46,067 nucleotides of DNA from JALYNX01 sp964608055 (GTDB taxonomy: Bacteria > Actinomycetota > Acidimicrobiia > Spongiisociales > ZC4RG35). The stretch spans positions 1 to 46,067 of the forward strand of contig CAZSMJ010000002.1 of the NCBI GenBank assembly GCA_964608055.1. The letters run 5' to 3'. A model generated the notes under the pieces. That model had not been told where the DNA came from, did no database searches, and saw nothing but the letters and a program-made list of their open reading frames with translations. Shown here piece after piece: positions 33,105 through 39,977 of this stretch (the first letter of the stretch is position 1; the number at the start of each line of letters is the position of its first letter). A program made the translations under genes and the position numbers.

Positions 33105-34588
33105 TGTGACATGCTCCCCGAATCATTGCCCGGATCGGAGGACCTGAGCATCCGCTCGAGCACCTCGGCTGCAACCAACTTGTCGTCGAAGGGCAGAATC
33201 CGCTCCCCGATCTCCTGACCTGTCTCGTGTCCTTTGCCCAGGATGAGGACCACATCACCGGGTGACGCCGCCCGGATGGCGTGCTCGATGGCGCGGCGGC
33301 GATCCGCCTCCACCACGACGCCGGATCCTTCGATTCCCGACATGACGTCGCGGATGATGGCTTCGGGATCCTCGGACCTGGGGTTGTCACTGGTCAGAAC
33401 CGAGAGGTCGGCCTCGACTGCGGCCCGCCCCATCAACGGGCGCTTCTCACGATCCCGGTCGCCACCGGCGCCGAAGACCGCGATCACCCGGCCCATCGCC
33501 AGGTCACGGGCTACCGAGATCGCCTGATGGATTCCCTCAGGCGTGTGGGCGTAGTCGACGACCACTCGAACCGGGAACGAGCCCGACACCAACTCGAAAC
33601 GGCCGGGGACGGGACCGAGTTGACCCAATCCGGCGACAACCTGTTCAACCGACAAACCGAGCGCAAGACAACATCCGGCCGCGATCAGCGCGTTCTCCAC
33701 ATTGAAGGCTCCGATCAGGGGGGCGTCGACGCGATGACGATCCCCGGCAACGACCAGGTCGAAACCAGTGCCCTCGAACGAGGTGGTCACATTGTCTGCC
33801 CAGACGTCGCCTTCAGGACCGACTCGGAGCACCGGCATCCGGGCCACGGAGGCAATTCCCTCCCCCACCGGATCGGTCACATTGATCACCGCGGTGCCAA
33901 CCTCGTAGTCCCGGAACAACCTCTCCTTGGCGGCCCGATACCGGTCCATGTCTCCGTGAAAGTCGAGATGGTCCTGGGAGAGATTGGTGAAAGCAGCAAC
34001 CTCGAACTTGGTCGCCGAGACGCGGCCCAGTTCCAGTGCGTGGGACGAGATCTCGGCCGCGATCACGTCGGCTCCCAGATCCCGCATCTCGGCCAACAGA
34101 CGCTGAAAATCCGTCGCCTCTGGGGTGGTCCGTTCCGAGACGAGGCCGTGCTCACCTACCCGGGTGTGCACCGTCCCGATGAGACCCGGAGTGCGCCCAG
34201 CGCTGGCGGTCATCGACTCGACGTAGTGAGTGACGGTGGTCTTGCCGTTGGTCCCGGTGACACCCACGACCGCCACGGTTGCGGAAGGATCACCGTGGAC
34301 CGCGGCGGAGAGCGGGCCCATAACCTCCCGGGTGTCGACCACCTCGAGCTCGGAGACCCCGCTGCTCGTGAAATGATCCACGCAGACCGCGTCCGATCCG
34401 GCAGCCACCGCCCGCGCGATGAAGTCATGGCCGTCGAAATGTGATCCCCGCACCGCGACGTACATGGTGCCCTCGCCGGCGTGGCGCGAGTCGTGTGTGA
34501 CATCGGTGACCATCACGTCGGGGTCGCCGTGCATCACCCCCCCGACCTCGATCGCCAGTTCTCCCAACTTCCTACCCCTGCCCGGCAT
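33101..34588 (-). CDS. murE: UDP-N-acetylmuramoylalanyl-D-glutamate--2,6-diaminopimelate ligase
   Basis: Adds the third stem-peptide residue. P-loop VTGTNGKTTVTHYVESM near 107-123, EISSHALELGR, TNLSQDHLDFHGDMDRY, and VVDYAHTPEGI. The motif TSDNPRSEDPEAI near residue 400 has DNPR, the known signature for meso-diaminopimelate, so the wall is predicted to be meso-DAP type. The length of 495 aa is a single MurE, not a MurE-MurF fusion. ATG at 34588 overlaps the ftsI end by 17 bp; the next downstream candidate is a TTG near 34567. Confidence 0.95.
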   Translation of the reverse strand: MPGRGRKLGELAIEVGGVMHGDPDVMVTDVTHDSRHAGEGTMYVAVRGSHFDGHDFIARAVAAGSDAVCVDHFTSSGVSELEVVDTREVMGPLSAAVHGDPSATVAVVGVTGTNGKTTVTHYVESMTASAGRTPGLIGTVHTRVGEHGLVSERTTPEATDFQRLLAEMRDLGADVIAAEISSHALELGRVSATKFEVAAFTNLSQDHLDFHGDMDRYRAAKERLFRDYEVGTAVINVTDPVGEGIASVARMPVLRVGPEGDVWADNVTTSFEGTGFDLVVAGDRHRVDAPLIGAFNVENALIAAGCCLALGLSVEQVVAGLGQLGPVPGRFELVSGSFPVRVVVDYAHTPEGIHQAISVARDLAMGRVIAVFGAGGDRDREKRPLMGRAAVEADLSVLTSDNPRSEDPEAIIRDVMSGIEGSGVVVEADRRRAIEHAIRAASPGDVVLILGKGHETGQEIGERILPFDDKLVAAEVLERMLRSSDPGNDSGSMSQ

Positions 34589-36347
34589 CGGGGGTGACTC
34601 CCAAACGATGGAGGGCTTCTTCCATGACCTCGGCGAAAACAGGGGCGGCCGAGGCTCCGCCGGTGCGGTAGTCCCAGGATGGCGAGTCGACGAGAACGGC
34701 GACGACAACCTGCGGATTGTCGATCGGCGCCATCCCAACAAACGATGCCCTGGTGACCTCGGTGTAGCGGCCGTCCTCACCGAGGATGTTCGCCGTCCCG
34801 GTCTTCCCGCCAACCCGGTAGCCCTCGATCGTGGCGCCCTGGCCGGTGCCCTCGTCGACGACATTGGCGAGGAGGGTGCGCATCAAGACCGCCGTCTCCT
34901 GAGAGACGACCCTTCGGGTTTCATATCCCGCCACCTCGGTCTTGCCATCGACATCGGTTGTGGTCGACACGATGTGGGGAGTGGTCCACACCCCGTCGTT
35001 ACCGATGGCCGCATATGCGGCGGCCATCTGCAGCGGGGTCACCGCCACCGAATAGCCGATTGCGGCCGAGGCCCAACAGGTCTCGCAGCCAGCGGCGAAG
35101 TTGAGGAGGCCAGGTGCCTCCACGGAGTAGTCGATGCCGGTCTTGGCGCCGAGGCCGAACGCCTCGATATAGGAGATGAGCCGTTGCTGGCCCAGTTTCT
35201 CGGCGACCAGGATCGAGCCCACATTTGACGACTGAGTGAAGATCTCGGCCACCGTCAGGTCAGATGTCTCATGCTGGTCGAAGTCCCGATAGCAGCCGTA
35301 GGTGTCGTCATCGGCTGAACGGCAGGCGTCTTCTCTGAGTTCCAGGACGTCGGCCACATTGGGGATCACCGTGGTGTCGTCGACCTCGCCCTCTTCGATC
35401 GCCGCCGCCACAGTGATCAACTTCTCGGTCGACCCCGGCTCGTAGAGGCCGCGCACGATGAAATTTGAAAATGCCAGACATGTGACCGGATCGGGGTCGT
35501 CGGCGCAGCGAGGATCGATGTTCTTCCGGGTGGTCGGGTCGAAGGCCGGCGCCCCGGTCATCGCCAGCACCTCCCCGGTTTCCACCGCCAACACCACTAC
35601 CCAGCAGGACTTGGCGCCGGTGCGCTCCACGGCGCCCAGGCAGGCCTCCTGGGCCTGGTATTGCAGGGGGAGGTCGATCGTGGTGTTGAGATCGAATCCG
35701 GGCACTGCGGGCTCGATCTCGCTTATGCCCTGTGGGATCGGCCTTCCGTCGAGGTCACGCTCGAAGAGGGCATGGCCCTCCAACCCCCTCAACCCCTCGT
35801 CGTACACGTATTCCAGGCCTTCCTGGCCGTTTCCGTCGATGTCGACGAACCCTGTCACGTGACTCGCCACCTGGCCCGCCGGGTAGACGCGGCTGGGCTC
35901 GGGGAGGGAGTAGAGGCCTTTGATCTCCAGCCCCAGGACCTGCTCGGCCAGCTCCCCTTCGACCTGTCGTTTCAGATAGACGAAGTCACGGTCGGAGGTG
36001 AGCCGCTCGTAGAGGACGTTGGAGTCGACGCCGAGGACACCGCCCACCTGTTGGGCGACCCAGAGCGGGTCTTCGACCTGACCAGGCACTGCGTAGAGGC
36101 TTTGTGTTTCGACCGTCATTGCCAGCAGGTCACCATTGCGGTCGTAGATCCTCCCCCGCTGGGGGGCCAGCTCCCTGGACACGAGACGCTGGGAAAGCCC
36201 CTTGTCGGCCAGCTCGGCTGCTTGCACCACCTGGACCTGCACCAACCGGTAGGCCATGCCACCCCAAGCTGCAACCAGAAAGAGACCGATAACAGCGACT
36301 CGCACTTTGGCCGGATTCAGGCGCCGGGCTGCCTTGGAGGCGGCCAC
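34572..36347 (-). CDS. ftsI: Septal penicillin-binding protein FtsI (PBP3 class B transpeptidase)
   Basis: The 591-aa septal transpeptidase. Short cytoplasmic N-terminus, membrane helix (about 16-36), dimerisation domain with APQRGRIYDRNGDLLA, then transpeptidase domain with the three active-site motifs SxxK (Ser306-Lys309 in EPGSTEKL), SxN (373-375, QSSNVGS) and KTG (515-517, GGKTGTAN). Eight cysteines fall in the extracytoplasmic part (236, 248, 281, 290, 342, 352, 421, 424), spaced as possible disulfide pairs. The start is GTG at 36347 with GGGGA 9 nt upstream, 4 nt after the stop of a 27-codon ORF that fills the gap from ftsL. Confidence 0.95.
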   Translation of the reverse strand: MAASKAARRLNPAKVRVAVIGLFLVAAWGGMAYRLVQVQVVQAAELADKGLSQRLVSRELAPQRGRIYDRNGDLLAMTVETQSLYAVPGQVEDPLWVAQQVGGVLGVDSNVLYERLTSDRDFVYLKRQVEGELAEQVLGLEIKGLYSLPEPSRVYPAGQVASHVTGFVDIDGNGQEGLEYVYDEGLRGLEGHALFERDLDGRPIPQGISEIEPAVPGFDLNTTIDLPLQYQAQEACLGAVERTGAKSCWVVVLAVETGEVLAMTGAPAFDPTTRKNIDPRCADDPDPVTCLAFSNFIVRGLYEPGSTEKLITVAAAIEEGEVDDTTVIPNVADVLELREDACRSADDDTYGCYRDFDQHETSDLTVAEIFTQSSNVGSILVAEKLGQQRLISYIEAFGLGAKTGIDYSVEAPGLLNFAAGCETCWASAAIGYSVAVTPLQMAAAYAAIGNDGVWTTPHIVSTTTDVDGKTEVAGYETRRVVSQETAVLMRTLLANVVDEGTGQGATIEGYRVGGKTGTANILGEDGRYTEVTRASFVGMAPIDNPQVVVAVLVDSPSWDYRTGGASAAPVFAEVMEEALHRLGVTPDAGQG

Positions 36348-36351
36348 GACG

Positions 36352-36435
36352 TCAGATCCCCAGCCGGAACCCCGGTGGTTCGGAGTGTCCTACTCCGTCC
36401 ATCGGCCCGGCTCCAGCGCTGTGTCGGGTCATCAT
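36352..36435 (-). CDS. 27-codon ORF between ftsL and ftsI (coupling micro-ORF or small protein)
   Basis: An open frame of 27 codons starts with ATG at 36435, overlapping the ftsL TGA as ATGA, and ends with TGA at 36354-36352, only 4 nt before the ftsI GTG. It starts MMTRHSAGAG and ends EPPGFRLGI, with no hydrophobic segment. It exactly fills the only gap in the rsmH-to-ftsQ run, where all other junctions are overlaps, so it may carry ribosomes from ftsL to ftsI. A functional peptide is possible but not supported by composition. Confidence 0.35.
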   Translation of the reverse strand: MMTRHSAGAGPMDGVGHSEPPGFRLGI

Positions 36436-36818
36436 TGCGTTGCTCCGTCTGGTTCCACAGCGGCCAGTGTTGGGCCAACCGGGGCGAGATCGACCAGGAG
36501 TTGGCTGGTGTTCGACGGGATCACCAGCCCGAGATCTTCGGCGAGAGGCGCGATCCGCGCCGGGTTCTCGAGGCGTGCGATCTCCACGCTGAGGCTCTGG
36601 TTGACCGCTGTCGCCTCATCGATCGAATTGGTCAACTCCGAGAGCTCGAACGCGGATCGGTCGAGAGAGGTGCGGGCGAATCCCAACCCGAGGAACGCAA
36701 CCACTCCGATCAGGACCATGATCATCCAGGGCGCCAGAGAGGGCCTTCTGAGCCGCTTTCCTTGGAGCACCCGAAGCGGATCGGCCACAACGACGCGGCG
36801 AAGCGGTCTGGCGGTCAT
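36432..36818 (-). CDS. ftsL: Cell division protein FtsL-like
   Basis: A 128-aa bitopic protein with a basic cytoplasmic N-terminus (RPLRRVVVADPLRVLQGKRLR), one membrane helix (PWMIMVLIGVVAFLGLGFAR, about 30-49), and an extracytoplasmic coiled-coil segment (LDRSAFELSELTNSIDEATA, then VNQSLSVEIARLENPARIAP) as in FtsL/DivIC proteins. Identification relies on architecture and position between rsmH and ftsI because FtsL sequences diverge quickly. FtsL activates FtsWI together with FtsQ and FtsB. It has an ATGA overlap with rsmH. Confidence 0.85.
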   Translation of the reverse strand: MTARPLRRVVVADPLRVLQGKRLRRPSLAPWMIMVLIGVVAFLGLGFARTSLDRSAFELSELTNSIDEATAVNQSLSVEIARLENPARIAPLAEDLGLVIPSNTSQLLVDLAPVGPTLAAVEPDGATQ

Positions 36819-37750
36819 GCGGCCACTTTCTCGACCGCTCGGAGCACTGCCGAACGAGCCCGGTTGTTCTCAGCGATCTCTTCCGGTGTGGCTCGGATCG
36901 CCTTGCGGGTGAGGATTCTCAACTCGGCGGTGTTCCCACAGCCGCAGACAGGCATCTCCGGGGGGCATGTGCACCCGGTGGCTCCGCTCACGAAACGGCG
37001 TTTGACGATCCGGTCTTCGAGGGAGTGATAGGAAATGGCGACCACCCGGCCGCCGGGACGGATGATCTCCAGGGCCTGGTCGAGACCTCGTTTCACGGCC
37101 TCCAACTCGCCATTGACCGCGATCCGTATCGCCTGAAATGTGCGCCGGGCGGGATGGCCCACCCGGCGCCGGGCCGCAGGCATTGCCTCTGCGATGACGG
37201 TGGATAGCTGGCTGGTCGACTGAAAGGGGCGGGAAGCCACGATCGCCCGGGCGATCCGGCGGGCCAGTGGTTCCTCGCCGAAGCGGCGAATGATGTCAGT
37301 GAGGCGATCCTCGGGCCATTCGTTGACGACTTCCGCGGCGCTCTGCTCGGCGTCAGGACCCATCCGCATGTCGAGCGGACCGTCGTTGCGGTAGGAGAAT
37401 CCCCGGCCCGGCTCGTCCAATTGGTGAGACGAAACGCCAAAATCGAAGAGGACGGCACTGATCTGGGAGGGGACTATCGAAGAGACCAGGGCCGACAGCT
37501 CGCTGAAGTTGCCTTGAATTGCGACGAGGCCCAGGTCCCTGGCGTTGGCCAGGGCGGCAGGGTCCCTGTCGATCCCAATCATTGTCACGTCATCTCCGAA
37601 CTCGTCCAGCAAACGCCTGGCGTGGCCTCCGCCCCCGAAGGTGGCGTCCACCACCACCCCGGGAAGCACGGGTGCCATCAACCCGACGACTTCATCAGCC
37701 AGAACCGGCCGGTGGTAGTCCCGGCCATTTCTGTCCCTGTCCTGGCTCAT
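36815..37750 (-). CDS. rsmH: 16S rRNA (cytosine(1402)-N(4))-methyltransferase
   Basis: RsmH (MraW) uses S-adenosylmethionine to methylate C1402 in the ribosomal P site. Motifs: YHRPVLADEVV at the N-terminus, SAM-binding VDATFGGGGHARRLL, IGIDRDPAAL, LFDFGVSSHQLDEPGRGFSY, and AISYHSLEDRIVKRRF near the C-terminus; four Cys (CTCPPEMPVCGC) may bind zinc. The length is 311 aa. ATG at 37750 has GGGGGG 6 nt upstream, and that ribosome binding site is one arm of a 13-bp inverted repeat in the leader. Confidence 0.95.
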   Translation of the reverse strand: MSQDRDRNGRDYHRPVLADEVVGLMAPVLPGVVVDATFGGGGHARRLLDEFGDDVTMIGIDRDPAALANARDLGLVAIQGNFSELSALVSSIVPSQISAVLFDFGVSSHQLDEPGRGFSYRNDGPLDMRMGPDAEQSAAEVVNEWPEDRLTDIIRRFGEEPLARRIARAIVASRPFQSTSQLSTVIAEAMPAARRRVGHPARRTFQAIRIAVNGELEAVKRGLDQALEIIRPGGRVVAISYHSLEDRIVKRRFVSGATGCTCPPEMPVCGCGNTAELRILTRKAIRATPEEIAENNRARSAVLRAVEKVAA

Positions 37751-37751
37751 G

Positions 37752-37826
37752 GTCAGCCCCCCGGGCGCTGGTACCAAAGGAAGCGGGCGGAGTCAGGGGC
37801 CTTCCAATTGGTTCCGGGGGGCTGAC
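37752..37826 (-). promoter_or_regulatory. Inverted repeat that can sequester the rsmH ribosome binding site
   Basis: In the mRNA, GTCAGCCCCCCGG (37826-37814) pairs perfectly over 13 bp with CCGGGGGGCTGAC (37764-37752), the latter ending 1 nt before the rsmH ATG and containing its Shine-Dalgarno. The 49-nt loop has a further inner pairing (ACCAA/TTGGT, GGAAG/CTTCC). CAGCC of the left arm can instead pair with GGCTG just upstream (minus-strand reading of 37838-37834), a possible alternative fold. A structured 'mraW' RNA motif has been reported in actinobacterial rsmH leaders; I cannot confirm that this is the same motif. Confidence 0.6.
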
Positions 37827-37856
37827 GATGGGCCAGCCAGTTCGATCGGTGTCGTT

Positions 37857-38270
37857 TCAGTCGTCCTCCTCCAGATAGCTCTCATCACCGGTTGCCCGGT
37901 CGGTGAGATAGCGGTCTCGATTCCACAACTCGACGTGGTCGAAGACTCCGACGACTGCAATCTCGGTGCTGCCCTCGAGAGCGGCGAACTCACGGAGATC
38001 TGGTTTGACGAGGAGCCGTCCCGACTTATCCAGGTCTTGGCGATCGGCGCCCCCGAACACGGTCCGCGAGAAGCGACGCCCACCCCGGTTCTGTGGCTTC
38101 TCCATCACCTCGGCGGCCTTTGCCTCGAAGTCGTCGACAGAAAAGATGACGAGCTGACCGTCCTGACCTTTGGCGACCACACACCCCTCCTCGAGATCAC
38201 GACGGAATGTGGAGGGCAGGACCACCCGGCCCTTCCCGTCGAGACTGTGGAAGAACTCGCCAAGGAACAC
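37857..38270 (-). CDS. mraZ: Transcriptional regulator MraZ
   Basis: A 137-aa DNA-binding protein with two SpoVT-AbrB-like domains that form a ring-shaped oligomer and bind GTGG/TGGG repeats at the dcw promoter, repressing or tuning it. The N-terminus FLGEFFHSLDGKGRVVLPSTFR is diagnostic (shown with its GTG-encoded Met omitted), and the second copy reads DLDKSGRLLVKPDLREFA. The start is GTG at 38270 with GAGAAG 3-8 nt upstream. It is the first gene of the dcw cluster and is preceded by its own expected operator, five phased GTGG boxes. Confidence 0.95.
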   Translation of the reverse strand: MFLGEFFHSLDGKGRVVLPSTFRRDLEEGCVVAKGQDGQLVIFSVDDFEAKAAEVMEKPQNRGGRRFSRTVFGGADRQDLDKSGRLLVKPDLREFAALEGSTEIAVVGVFDHVELWNRDRYLTDRATGDESYLEEDD

Positions 38271-38324
38271 TTCTTCTCGTTTCCGTCCGTCCGCACCTGC
38301 TTGACCCCCTCATGGGTCGTGAGC

Positions 38325-38390
38325 GCCACTATGACCCACTTCCCCCCACTTGTCAACCTTTTCCCCCACATAGCGTGACCGGGTCCCCAC
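38325..38390 (-). promoter_or_regulatory. mraZ/dcw promoter with five phased MraZ boxes
   Basis: On the minus strand, -35 TTGACA (38356-38351) and -10 CATAGT (38333-38328) are 17 bp apart, a near-ideal sigma-70 promoter 57 bp upstream of the mraZ start. GTGG boxes begin at 38390, 38369, 38349, 38339 and 38329, that is 21, 20, 10 and 10 bp apart, so all lie on one face of the helix. The sequence and 10-bp phase match the known MraZ binding pattern. The boxes flank and overlap -35 and -10, consistent with autoregulation. Confidence 0.85.
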
Positions 38391-38434
38391 AACCCGCGCG
38401 AATGAACCCCGAGACGGTGAGGGGTGAACGGTTA

Positions 38435-38534
38435 NNNNNNNNNNNNNNNNNNNNNNNNNNNNNNNNNNNNNNNNNNNNNNNNNNNNNNNNNNNNNNNNNN
38501 NNNNNNNNNNNNNNNNNNNNNNNNNNNNNNNNNN
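38435..38534. other. Assembly gap (100 N)
   Basis: Exactly 100 undetermined bases, the conventional placeholder for a scaffold join of unknown size. It lies 45 bp upstream of the outermost MraZ box. The true distance between mraZ and the HNH gene, and whether genes lie between them, cannot be known from this sequence. Confidence 0.98.
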
Positions 38535-38542
38535 GAACGGGC

Positions 38543-39040
38543 CTATGCCGCCCCGAGATAGGGGTGCCAGGCCGGATCGACCTGATAGCCGGTCGAGGCG
38601 TAGATCCAGGCGTACTGACGGGGAGGGCCCGGCTTGCTGTCGAGACGGAAACCCGCCTCCGCCGGCAGCCGATCGCCCTTCCTGATATTGCAGGGCCGGC
38701 AACAGGCGACGACGTTGTCCCAGGTGTGGTTGCCGCCCTTGGAGCGAGGCGTGATGTGGTCCAGGGACTCGGCCGGCCCCCCGCAGTATTGACACCGATG
38801 ACCGTCTCGCCCGAAGACTGCCCTTCTGGTCACCGGGGCCGCCCGGCGATAAGGCACCTTCACATAGCGGTTGAGTCGAACCACGGACGGAACCTCGACC
38901 GAATCGCTCTCAGAGAGCCAAACCTCGTCCTTGCCGACGACGACACTTGCCTTTTGGTGCAGCACCAAGACGACCGCCCGGCGTGTGGTCACCACCGAGA
39001 GCGGCTCGTAACTCGCGTTGAGGACAAGAACCCTGGCCAT
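38543..39040 (-). CDS. HNH endonuclease family protein
   Basis: A 165-aa protein with an N-terminal beta-rich region (RVLVLNASYEPLSVVTTRRA) and a C-terminal HNH nuclease domain: zinc ligands CQYC (83-86) and CRPC (114-117), with DHITPRSKGGNHTWDNVVAC carrying His95 and Asn109. This single-copy chromosomal HNH family is widespread in actinobacteria and cyanobacteria; the substrate is not established and it is not linked here to an intron or phage. Start ATG at 39040, with A/T-rich CAATAAA about 8 nt upstream and no Shine-Dalgarno. Confidence 0.9.
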   Translation of the reverse strand: MARVLVLNASYEPLSVVTTRRAVVLVLHQKASVVVGKDEVWLSESDSVEVPSVVRLNRYVKVPYRRAAPVTRRAVFGRDGHRCQYCGGPAESLDHITPRSKGGNHTWDNVVACCRPCNIRKGDRLPAEAGFRLDSKPGPPRQYAWIYASTGYQVDPAWHPYLGAA

Positions 39041-39066
39041 ACGGTCGCTTTATTGCGTCCGCGACG

Positions 39067-39651
39067 TTACCAAGCAGGGCTGGGCACGTTTGTGTCAATG
39101 ACCTCTTGATCTTTGGAAATGACTCCGATCGCTTCCCCAACTGCGAGGGCCAGAGCCTGGGTCCAGCCGTCGGTGAGGTCGGCTGCTCCGGTTCTCTCGA
39201 TGGGAGCATCGACGGCCACGACTTCGAGCATCTTGTCGTTGGTGACCGAGACCCGGCAGATCTCCACGGGAGCCCTGCCCAGGACCTGGCACCAGGCGTC
39301 GGCGAGCCCTTGGGCAATCACAGTTGGGTCGGGGGTCACTACGCGAAACGACCGGACCGTGTTCCCCACCACCTCGATCCTGGCTCCTCCGTTGATGGGA
39401 GTGATGCGAACGTCGACACCCAGCCTCCGATCCCCGGTCATGCGGCTCCGTCCGACTCGCAAGGTGGGATAGGCCTGCGAGCGCACGCCGTAGGCCACCA
39501 GCAGTGCTCGGACCCGCTCCAGGACTTCCATCTCATCGGCATCGGGCTCCAGACGGACATTGATCCCACCGGTCTCGGGATCGTCGAGGTCCAGGGACAC
39601 CGCCGCCACGCCGGGGATGTCCTGAATCCGCCCCATCAACTTGGACTTCAT
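39067..39651 (-). CDS. Conserved hypothetical protein, possible ACT-like regulatory fold
   Basis: A 194-aa soluble protein. The N-terminus IQDIPGVAAVSLDLDDPETG...INVRLEPDADEMEVLERVRALLVAYG has the beta-alpha-beta pattern of a small ferredoxin-like/ACT-type domain (quoted in two parts), followed by a second alpha/beta region containing ICRVSVTNDKMLEVVAVDAP and DLTDGWTQALALAVGEAIGV. I recognise no characterised family and infer the fold only from the pattern. ATG at 39651 overlaps the upstream gene stop as ATGA, so the two small genes are coupled. Confidence 0.72.
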   Translation of the reverse strand: MKSKLMGRIQDIPGVAAVSLDLDDPETGGINVRLEPDADEMEVLERVRALLVAYGVRSQAYPTLRVGRSRMTGDRRLGVDVRITPINGGARIEVVGNTVRSFRVVTPDPTVIAQGLADAWCQVLGRAPVEICRVSVTNDKMLEVVAVDAPIERTGAADLTDGWTQALALAVGEAIGVISKDQEVIDTNVPSPAW

Positions 39652-39884
39652 GAGAGCTTTCTCATCATCCGCCGCCAGCCGAGATAGGCGGCGAGATCCT
39701 CGGGTGGGATGGATGAGGTGTCGTCGCCGTATGCGGTGTGAAGTCTCCAGGCGAGATAGTCGGGAGAAGGAGTCACGCCGCCGCGCGACCGCATGGCCAC
39801 CGCAGTGCGCATGGCCTCCCAAAACAGGACAGGCCTACGTACCAGCGTCAGCAGGCCGCCAACTAGCCCCAGCCGTTGTCCCAT
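39648..39884 (-). CDS. Small conserved actinobacterial protein, function unknown
   Basis: A 78-aa protein, MGQRLGLVGGLLTLVRRPVL at the start, then FWEAMRTAVAMRSRGG and DYLAWRLHTAYGDD and EDLAAYLGWRRMM. The pattern RRPxLWxxA...YLxxRxxTxYG...xDLxxYLxWxR is one I associate with small uncharacterised actinobacterial proteins. ATG at 39884 has AAAGGG 9 nt upstream; GTG at 39905 would be leaderless from TAGAGT (39916-39911, minus strand). It is the first gene of a two-gene unit divergent from moxR. Confidence 0.72.
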   Translation of the reverse strand: MGQRLGLVGGLLTLVRRPVLFWEAMRTAVAMRSRGGVTPSPDYLAWRLHTAYGDDTSSIPPEDLAAYLGWRRMMRKLS

Positions 39885-39977
39885 CGAGCGATACCCTTTC
39901 CCCACCGGACACTCTAGCCCTTCAACTCGCCGCCGCCGGTAGAGTCTCGTCGAATAATCTCGACGCGGGAGCCTTCA

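Noticed and set aside
38207..39109. A long rightward frame spanning the N run
   Set aside because: It is open only because the gap has no defined codons; its two ends are antisense to mraZ and to the HNH gene.
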